64,000 nucleotides of DNA, taken from positions 4,557,655 to 4,621,654 of the forward strand of contig NC_056544.1 of the NCBI RefSeq assembly GCF_910596095.1. The letters are read 5' to 3'. The stretch is from Thunnus maccoyii. Lineage: Eukaryota; Chordata; Actinopteri; Scombriformes; Scombridae. The notes under the pieces are model-generated. The model was not told the DNA's origin and made no database searches. It saw nothing but the letters and a program-made list of their open reading frames with translations. A program made the position numbers and the translations under genes. Below are positions 55,376-64,000 of the stretch, piece after piece. The first letter of the stretch is position 1; each line of letters begins with the position of its first letter.

Positions 55376-58300
55376 AGTTTGTAGGCAGACACTGAAATGT
55401 TGAGCCTAAAGTATGTAAATGCAAGCTTGCTAGAATTTACACGCTCAAACATAAATGTGCCAATTTACAAAACTAAGGTTACAGATGCAAACATAAATGT
55501 ACAAGTTTACTAAATTAAGGTTACAGGTAGAAAATCCTGTTTCCAGGCACAACTTTTTAAATGATATAATATTCCATAGTCTTTCATGGGTCCAGCTGTG
55601 GTGACAGCAAATTATGACAGGTCCTTGAAAACTCACAGCAGCCATTAGTCCTGTAACCTCAACACTACAAACAGTACCCTGTGGAGTAGGGAGTATGTCA
55701 GCTCCGCACAGGTTAACTGTCTGTGTGGTCGTTGAAGTGATATTATGAACTATTTTTTGTGCCCAACTACACAGACAATGCACTATATACAAGTATAATT
55801 TTGACCAACAACAGTATGTAGAGAAGTCAAAACAAACACCAGAATTTTCTTTTTTCTTTCTTTTTTTTAATTTCAGTTCGGCTTGAAATGTTTATACAGC
55901 AATTACAGATACTACATAGGGGGGGTCATATATTACATACATATATTAATAAACATTTAAAATGTATGTTATTATATATGTGTAGAGCAACATTACACTG
56001 AGTGTTTGTATACCACCTATAAATGCTATATCGTGGGAAAGGGAGTTTTAAAGATAAGTCTCCTGTGGTCCCAGGGCTTTGTCTAACCAATAAATAATAC
56101 AACAACAAAATTTCAAGGTTTTTTTCCTCTATGCGAATGGTAAAAATAAATCCATCTCCTCTCAATTTGTAAACCTCCTTTGGCAAAAACCTCACAGTAC
56201 TGTTGTTGAGGTTGTAGGTTAATAACAGTTGCATAACATAAGTAGGTTCTCAATTATTCCAATTTACAATAGCAGTGCTGAAACGTGCTAAATTAAACAT
56301 AAGCTTTGATCTGGCTTTTGGCAACCAAGGTATGTGCCATGCTGCGTTGTGATAGGCTGACCTACTCAGATCACATCCAATGGGCCTTATTAGGAACACA
56401 GCTGGCTCATGGTGACACTGGATCAGACCAAAATGCTGTATCCCATATTATTTGTGACATGGAACATATGTGTTTAAGACTCTTTAGGTTTAAGAAGATG
56501 AAATGTTGCAACTTCCTAACAATCACTACTATGCACAACAGTGCATGATTCCTCATGTGCGTTTGTTGAACTGGGTAATGTGATGGGGAAAAAGCATAAA
56601 CCAAACTCATGAAAAATACAAAGCTCTGTATGATCATAGATGGCATGTGAAATGTGTAGGAGATGGTTGGCTTCTGAATATTGTCGAACTGCTGCAATGA
56701 AACTTGTACAACTGTTCACACCGCTTTTCTTTCACAATAACCAGAAGATATTTACACTCATCAGTTATTCACATTACCATAACACGCACAGACACACATA
56801 CGTACATGTACAGCACAAACTGATTTTGCTTTTAAATCTTACTCCAGTTTTATTTATGTAAATTTATGTTTAGAATAAATAAGGAATCATAAAATCACCA
56901 GATATTAATTAGATGAAGTCCAATAATCCACAACCACAAAAACATTATAGCCATTATGTCTCCATAATCATTTTAAATAAATGTGCACAGAGACGAGGCT
57001 CACATGGGAGATGATCATATTCCAGCATTGATAGCAATTATATTTGATTATACTCACTATCTCTGCCTCCTTTTGTGGTTGAAAAAATGTAAATGCATCT
57101 TATATCCTCTATAAACACTTTACTCTAGAGAGGTAATTAATTTAATATATTCTCATGTGAAAAAGTAAAAAACAATAATGAAACAAATCTGCCTTTTTTT
57201 AACTTCCTGCTGTATAATGTGCTGCTCCTGCTCCTGCTGGATCCTCCTGACACACTAATGTGATTTGGCAAAGTGAGATTTGTGAGCTGTTACAGGCATA
57301 TGAATAATAAATGAATAAATAAATGATTGTTTCCAGCTTGACATCAATTAAGGTTTTTTTCATGTAGCCAGTTAAGTAATTTCTTTCAAGTTAATTAAAT
57401 TTAATTCCAGCAAAACATCCAGTTTGACTGAAGTTGTCCTACAAAGTGTATGTTGTTATGTGGTTTTCTACTGTTGTGGGGATGCACATGGTCAGCAGCG
57501 TTAAAAACTGACAACTTGGGCCTAAAACAAGTAAACAACTGAAGACTGTTTTGCTCTACATCCACATATAAGGATGTTTCTGGTAGATTATTGTCTAGCA
57601 TGAATAAATAATAATAATGGTTCACTTGTAAATCTGCTATGTCCTGCCAAAGACCTTGAAAGATGCAACTGTTACAAAACATAATACAAGTACTGTTGGT
57701 ACTTTTTGGTACAAATTGAACACATGGTTATGACACAGGCACAAGACATGTACACGCTGGCTGTAAAGGTGATATCTCTGTCTCTGGAGACTGGGGCTGC
57801 AGTCCCCAGGCTTCATACCTGCTGCTCAGTAAACCAGCAAACAGACGAGACTGGAGACACACTTTAGCAGACTCTCAGGATTTGGGGATCATAGACTTGG
57901 CAACCAGTTGGTTTCGGGCAAAACATACTGTACTTTATGACCATGTTGAAGTTTAGGGAGACAAGCGTAAGCTGAACACACCTTTTTTAATTTCTAATAT
58001 TTATACTTATCGAGTATCTGTCTGTCTGTCTGAGGGAAATATCGTTTTTGCCCTCTGACTGTTTTAGGAAAGAACTTCTCAGTGTTTGCTACAAAATGTG
58101 GGCAACTTCAGAGATGTTTCTTGTTGGGGCTAGTTGGGGGCTTAATTGTTTATTAATGTGGCTATGGAATTTATAGTAAATACATTAATAAACAAGGATA
58201 AGCATGGACATGTGCCATTTGGAAGTCAGTTATAAGTGTGATATACCTACTACAAACACTTCTGATTAATCAAAAGTATTACACAATAACAATGTTTTTT

Positions 58301-58775
58301 ACTGCTTGTGGATTTTATTGCTGGGGTACATCACTAACACCACTGCCAGAGGAGCTACTATGACATGTCACAGGTGGTCTTCCCCCATTGTTCTAACCCT
58401 CTCAAAGCCTGTCATTCTGTCATTTATATACTGTTATAATGCGGATGTCTATGTTAAACATGGTCAAAGTTCCAAAACATGAGGTGAACGTATGTAAAAT
58501 GCTGCCATCTCGTCAAAAGTCAGGGCTTCAGCCTGCTCCAAATGCTCCTCTTGAAATGTTACCTCTACTTCCCCATTGAACTGACGTCAGAATATTCATA
58601 CAAATCCACAAACAGACATCCATTCCGTAGCCTTTGCTGCTAAGGTGTTTCACATGGTCCACTCTCATATTTCTGATCAGATTATATATATAAGGATGTA
58701 TTTGAGAAGTTAACATTTCAAGTAAAGAAGAAGAAAAAGTGAATTCGTACTACTATAGTTTGTTGACATAGCCCA
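55376..58775. other. Long intergenic stretch
   Basis: No exon or transposon protein. 55440-55530 has a short tandem similarity (acataaatgtgccaatttac and acataaatgtacaagtttac, each followed by taaggttacag). A small (TCTG)n occurs at about 58018-58031. The palindrome ctgacgtcag at about 58582 is CRE-like but isolated. Confidence 0.4.
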
Positions 58776-58799
58776 TGGATGTATTATAAGAGCTGGATA

Positions 58800-59175
58800 T
58801 GGCGCTGCCACTCAGCCTTGCTGCTGCTCAGCCTTGCTGCCAATTTTGCCCAATATACAGTAGGCAGTGCTCTACCCTCCCTAAAGGATGTTTACACCAG
58901 GCGCTGCAAGACTAAGGCTAGGAGAATCATTAAGGATCCCAACCACCTGGATAATGGCCTCTTCTCCCTGCTGTGGTCAGGAAGAAGGTACCAGATACAC
59001 CAGGCCAGCACTGAGAGGCTCAAGAGGGGCTACCCTCAGGCCACTAGGATCCTAAATGAGGTCACTGCCTAAGACTGATTGAAAGAACTAGTGGGATCAC
59101 ATTTACTGTGATTGTACCTTATATGATTACATGTTACAAATAAACTTGATTGAATGACTGATTGATTGATTGAAC
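58800..59175 (+). mobile_element. LINE 3' end with (TGAT)n tail
   Basis: The plus strand reads ALPSLKDVYTRRCKTKARRI, IKDPNHLDNGLFSLLWSGRR, YQIHQASTERLKRGYPQATR, ILNEVTA-stop. This is the C-terminal tail found in a group of fish LINEs (lPsL...y...c..kar.I..Dp.HP....F..LpSGrRyr....rt.r...sf.P.At.lLN). About 90 bases of 3'UTR, an AATAAA and a tgattgattgattga tail at 59150-59172 follow. It is 5' truncated, as is usual for LINE insertions. Confidence 0.72.
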
Positions 59176-59479
59176 TGCAAATAAGGTAAATTATAAATTA
59201 TTATGAATTTTTGATCCATGAAGGTTTTTTGTAAAAGGTTATTTTGTAAAGGTTATTTGTAGAACCTAGAAAAGTGATTTTAAAATCCATGACGTCATCC
59301 CAATGTAAAGTTTATGGGCTGAGCTTATTCAGTAGGCCACACAACCTGGAAGTACAACCTGGAAGCTAGAAACTTTTTTGGCTCATGCGCCAGGTGAGCA
59401 ATTCTCATTTGATTGAATAGGCGCCATCTTTGTGTCCAGTATCCAGTTCTTATAATACATGCATGACCTAGCTTCTGGC

Positions 59480-59745
59480 ATAAGTCTGCTAAGGGGTAGC
59501 TTCTGGAAGCTAACCAATCAGAACAGCATGGGCTCATTGGGAGGGGGGCCTTAAAGAGAAAGGAGCTAAAACAGCCCGTTTGATACAGAGGCTGAACTGA
59601 GGGGCTACATAAAGGGTCAGTAAGAGTTGAATAAGTTTTTATGTAATGGAGTTTTTTTGACTGTAAATCATGCAAAGATATTCCAGTAGAGCCCCAGAAT
59701 ATAAATATAGACCTGGAAATGAACACAATACATCCTCTTTAAGTG
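59480..59745 (+). mobile_element. Non-autonomous DNA element, right part (family of 47788-48530)
   Basis: Contains accaatcagaacagcatggg, aaagagaaaggagctaaaac and ends ...acacaatacatcctctttaa. The reverse complement of this end (ttaaagaggatgtattgtg) is the diverged partner of ttaaaggggagatattatgc at 47788. Left-truncated and non-coding. Confidence 0.6.
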
Positions 59746-61124
59746 AACACATCTCATGTAGCATGAGCATAATGCTCTTGCTAAGGGGATTTCAGTGGGA
59801 TTCCAGGGCGCCATGGGACCGCATCAACTGAACAATATGAGAAACTGCAGCTAAATGGGGATGGATGGGGATATTGTATTGAAACACAACCTCGGCTGAA
59901 TGCTAATGCCACTTCAAGATGTGCGAATTAAATATTTTCATAAAGCAATAGATAATGTGTCAGGGATATGTGTGTGTCAGTTCCTCTACCCCCCAGTGAT
60001 AAAAAAAAATCAATGAATGCAGCTTTAAGCAACCATAAACACAGCAGGGACACAATAATTATTTTCCTATTTCCTATGGAGATTCTGTCAAAAGAGAATT
60101 AGTGCTCGTTCCGATCTTAATGAGTTGCAGACTATTACCGACACAACCAAAGGGCAACAAGATTACAGCTGCATTAATCTACTCTGATGTTGAGAGTCAA
60201 TTTGATACTAAACTGTGATAACAGCCTTAAACTGATGTTACATGTAAGAGTTGTGTTTGTGTCCTGCTGACAGACAGAACAAAGATAACATTGTACATGC
60301 ACAGAAGCCAAATGATATTAAGTGAGTCACTTTGCAGCAGCAGCCAGTCTCTGGAAACCTCTTTCCTTTCTGTCTCTTGACACTGTTTCTTATCTGTCCC
60401 TTTTTCCATCTACTGTCCTTCTTTGCTCTATCATTCTCCCTTTCATCATCATTTCATCACACCTATTTTTTTTTTTTTTGCTTTTTGCTCTTTCTCACTT
60501 AGTCTCTTACTCTTGACACTGCAGGGAATCAGTGAGAGCCAGTGTACACACAAACAGTGGGAGTTATCTCTGTTACTACCATCTGGCAGAGAGAGAAGTA
60601 AAGATGTACAGAGACAGTTTGGCAACAAAGTTTGTTAAGATTCTGTTTTCAAAGGGCAATGTTAAGGAGAAAAATGTTTCCTTTCTGCAAAAAGAGGTTA
60701 AAACTCAGAGGAAAAAGACAAGCAGGAGCATTACTACATATGTCAAGTCCCCTGATGATATTGGTCTTTGTTTCTGCCTTTCATGTCTTTGCTTCCTTTT
60801 TTTATTTGGTATCGTACAGCTGGGCTTAAATTTAAGTACCTCTGTGCAATCAATATGGCTTGTCAAATATATAATAGCTGATTTAAAAGCGCAAATTCTT
60901 ATAAGGTAAGAGAATAAAAGAAATTAGATTAAATAGTGGCAGCAAGTGTCAGTGCTACTTATTATGAACCTACTTGTGTTTTTTGATCAATGCCTTTGTT
61001 ATATGTTCAGGAGACTAGTTCACTCATTCAATCAAGCATATGGACATTTACATTTTCAAAATCAATGTTTCTTTAAAAAGATAGTGCTGGCATTCGTCTT
61101 CTTCTTCTTCTTCTTCTTCTTCTT

Positions 61125-61155
<31 letters not shown>

Positions 61156-62200
61156 TTATTATTATTATTATCAGTTTTTCTAAACAAATCATATAAAGAG
61201 CAAAAAACACCTATGCATTTATCCTGCTAACAGGTATTATGATGGATGGAAGGGGCAATAAAGCATGTGGGTTGGGCTTTGGACAGAATTATGGTCTTAT
61301 AAAGTTGTTATGGTTAAAACATTAGCAAACTGTTGCTGATTTACCTATCCCGCAGGCACAGAGCAATTAGCCTGCATTCTGGTGTTGTGTTAATTAGTGA
61401 CCTGACGAAACTCCAATATTCACTCTCCTTTTAGCTCTCTTTTGGTTTACAAAATCTCCTGAGAAAAAAAACATTGTCTCTTTGGCTGCGAAAATGCAGA
61501 ATGCAAATGCAAAACCACCCAGTCTCTACGTTTGTCTGTGTTATTTGGTGCAAGGTAGGTATCGTACCTTACATCTTCTTTGCTGACAACAGCTGCCTAG
61601 TACTGCTGTAAACTAAGTTGATGAGAGCAGAGCAGTGAGCCAGACACCAAAGCTGCGTGCCAAAAAATAAAAACAATGAACTGAAAGATGTTAAAATTCT
61701 GCACAGAGCTGAGATGTAGAGCAGAGTAGGGTGATAATTCTCTGAGGGTTCATCCCTACAAAACCCCTTTCACATTACTCATATTCATTTGATCCATTGT
61801 TCATATAAAAATATTGATTAGTGCGGCTTTGAGTCCATACCACAATCTCTCCATAACCTTAATCAAGTAGTTTTTGCGACTAAATCTAACTAAACCTCAA
61901 CCTTACAGGTAGCAGATCAGAAAACATTCAATCATTTTACAATGAACATCGCCAGTAGTTAACTCTGAAACAACTTTGCTGCATTTTCTATCTCTGGAGG
62001 GTAACTTGTTACAAAAACATCACTGAGCATGCTCATGAATCTTGTTCTATGTTCATGCTGCTTTACTACATTGACAAGCTATGAGAAACAATCTAAAGTA
62101 CTCCAGCTTTCCTCATCACGATGACAGAATATGTCGCCCACATTTAACTCTTATGGCTTTTTTATGCTTTTTAGCCATGCTACCGACATAGCTTTAAGGG
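59746..62200. other. Intergenic, single-copy-looking
   Basis: No gene or transposon recognised. 61096-61154 is a (CTT)n and 61155-61171 an (ATT)n microsatellite. An oligo-T run lies at 60468-60480. The 125-codon plus ORF at 60532-60909 has no domain and no splice context. Confidence 0.4.
61096..61171 (+). repeat. (CTT)n/(ATT)n compound microsatellite
   Basis: About 19 CTT units followed by about 6 ATT units. Plus-strand ORFs through it are poly-Phe/poly-Leu artefacts. Confidence 0.95.
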
Positions 62201-62204
62201 ATGG

Positions 62205-62540
62205 AAATGTTGATCAGTGGGTCAGTCTTTCACTTTGTCCAGACTGAAATATCTCAATAACTATTGGATTGATTGCCATGAAATTCTGTCCAGACATCCA
62301 TCGTGCCCAGACACTGAAGCCCAAACTTGATCCAGTATTTTATGATGTAAACCTGCAAAACTAACAACATTCTAATCAGTCTCAACAATACCTTCAGCTC
62401 AGTGCTATTTAGCATGTTAGCATTATAAAATGTTTAACTAACCATCATAAACATTAACTGCTGAATAACATGTTAACATCATCATTATGAGCATGTCAGC
62501 TTGATTAATAAGTTATTGACAGTGTGGAGGCATAGAAGTT
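62205..62540 (+). repeat. Common teleost dispersed repeat
   Basis: Contains tttgtccagactgaaatatc, tcaataactattggattgat and tgccatgaaattctgtccag, followed by the characteristic recurring 'agcatgttagcat / aacatgttaacat' words. I recognise the series as a widespread fish repeat. No coding capacity; class unknown. Confidence 0.6.
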
Positions 62541-64000
62541 TAAGCTATACCAGACTGAGGCTACACAAAACAAAACTAGTTATTTTACTTTTAAGGTATT
62601 AGATAATGATAAAAAATATTAAAAACACAGCCATATCCTTTAACATTGTCTTTAGAGTTAGAAACATGTCTCTCCATTGATTAGTTTTCCTTTTTCTGTA
62701 GCTCCCTTCCTTCCTCTCAATCTGTGATTCACAGTAATGTGCATAGAAAAGGAGGATCCTGTTGAACTGCTGGATCAGAAAGGCCAGATGGGAAAGAGAG
62801 TACATAGAGAACTCTTGGGGAATTTGAATGAGCGTTGGGGATTTGCTCCTTTGTAAAAATTCAAATGTTTTTCCCTTAGCTGAACATCGATGCAGACACT
62901 TACACAGATGGACGAGGCTCTGTAAACGCACACTTAATCTGGGAAACACACACACACACTCATAGGCTTGTTTTGGATAGTGCTCAAGCCCTTTGCATTG
63001 TTGTTGTTTTTACGCCAACATGAGAGGCAGCTATCCGTCAAAGCTGCTAGCGAGCCCTGTGGCTCTTCAGAGGATGTTTGATGGTGCAAAGAGTGAGAGA
63101 GTGCAGAAATAAAAAGGGCAAAGAGCTTGTTTGAGTAAATTAGTCACAATGTCTTTCTCAGAGATAAAGCAGCACAAAGTAGCCAAACTGTCGCAGGCCT
63201 CTGCTTGTCTCTGTCTCCCTCATGTCATAGACATAGTTAATTGTCTCACCAATTCACTGTATATTTCCAAACCAAAAGAGCGAGTGAAGGAAAGAGAGAA
63301 GCAGAAAGAAAAAGAGATAAACCATGATTGTTTATTTATGCCTGGTCATAAATGATGTGACCGGACACAGAGAAAAATTCTTTTTGTGGGTCTTTTATTC
63401 CCTGACTGCACTCAGTGAAGAACAGCATTAATTTGGTAATTTTGACAGTTTAAGATAATCAGAGTGATAACAAAACAATTGTTATTTCCCCCTCATTCTG
63501 TACTCAATTAACATCATCAGGGAAACCAATTAGGAAACAGATATGTCTCCTCTGAACAACCTTTCCAGAAACACCTTCCCTAGTGAAAGATTAACATTGA
63601 CTTTTAGCTCCCAACTGTTTACTATAGTGCTAATAAACAATGGTGCAGGTAGGTCACAAAGAGTATCACAGTACATGAACAATTACAGTAGACAGACTCT
63701 AGCTCTCCTACAGAAAACTCAGTCTAATGAATAAAGTGACAGTATTACTTAAATAAAAAAAAACAGCAAATAGCCCAAAAAAACACTATACCCATTGTTC
63801 ACAATGACAATGCTAATGTTGATATTAAGCAGGTATAATGTTTACCATGATCTTAACTAGTTAGTACTAAACACAAAGTACAGCTGAGGCTGTTGGGAAT
63901 GTATTTGGTTATAAACCAAAGTCAGAGACACATCAAAATTTTGACCTTATGATGGTGTTAGATGGAAAGTTAAGGGATCCCTTAAGTTGTTACAATTTAA
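62541..64000. other. Intergenic to the window edge
   Basis: No supported gene on either strand. A short (CA)n lies at about 62947-62961. Confidence 0.4.

Noticed and set aside
54695..55376. Cys- and Leu-rich ORFs resembling membrane proteins
   Set aside because: They lie entirely within a dispersed repeat and their composition follows its pyrimidine-rich sequence.
56407..56697. 96-codon minus ORF overlapping an 80-codon plus ORF
   Set aside because: No domain, no neighbouring exon, no splice borders; consistent with chance ORFs.
58580..58592. CRE-like palindrome ctgacgtcag
   Set aside because: An isolated 10-bp motif with no promoter or gene nearby is expected by chance in 64 kb.
60946..61230. 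94-codon ORF with a long poly-Phe/poly-Leu run
   Set aside because: Produced by the (CTT)n/(ATT)n microsatellite.

Overview
The window is vertebrate genomic DNA, almost certainly from a teleost fish. It is AT-rich, has introns with GT/AG borders, and carries no long intact ORFs. It has many short microsatellites and is densely packed with decayed transposon families of the kinds abundant in teleosts: hAT, Tc1/mariner, L2/L1-like LINEs, TIR-bearing MITEs and a possible Crypton relative. Nothing bacterial, viral or CRISPR-like was seen, and I found no convincing tRNA, rRNA or snRNA gene. No complete functional protein-coding gene can be demonstrated. What is present is exons and broken copies of genes, embedded in transposon debris.

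Layout. 0-11 kb is repeat-rich: a retroelement fragment, a TGTCA-type repeat, a 1.35-kb TIR element, locally duplicated blocks, a tandem ~200-bp duplication with a signal-peptide-like ORF, then a hAT-like transposase remnant abutting a Tc1 transposase remnant. 11-20 kb is mostly plain AT-rich DNA with a 97%-identical 0.3-kb duplication and an unidentified exon on the minus strand near 17.6 kb. 20.6-22.0 kb holds three exons of a broken copy of SREK1 (SR-related splicing regulator), followed by minus-strand LINE pieces. 23.8-28.5 kb is one long, shattered minus-strand hAT transposon with later insertions, including a TTAA-flanked palindromic MITE. 29.3-34.4 kb is an L2-like LINE whose ORF1 is interrupted by a 3.19-kb hAT element with an 8-bp target-site duplication.

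35.2-37.5 kb is an intron-containing, degraded HIPK-family protein kinase copy on the minus strand. 43.1-44.4 kb is a broken plus-strand multi-exon gene with degenerate Cys/His zinc motifs and a MITE in its first recognisable coding exon. 45.5-46.7 kb is another hAT lineage on the plus strand, followed by an inverted LINE end. 48.7-49.1 kb encodes a fragment resembling Crypton/DUF3504-type tyrosine-recombinase proteins. 51.1-53.5 kb on the minus strand looks like a THAP-domain gene: a THAP exon with two in-frame stops, three further exon-like ORFs with good splice borders and a polyadenylation signal. A perfect RFX X-box lies in its middle. 54.7-64 kb is again mostly unassignable DNA with a third TGTCA-family copy, a LINE 3' end and two dispersed repeats.

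The recognisable genes do not form a pathway or operon. The common theme is gene fragments being captured, broken and overwritten by several generations of transposons, and the nesting order gives relative ages in a few places.
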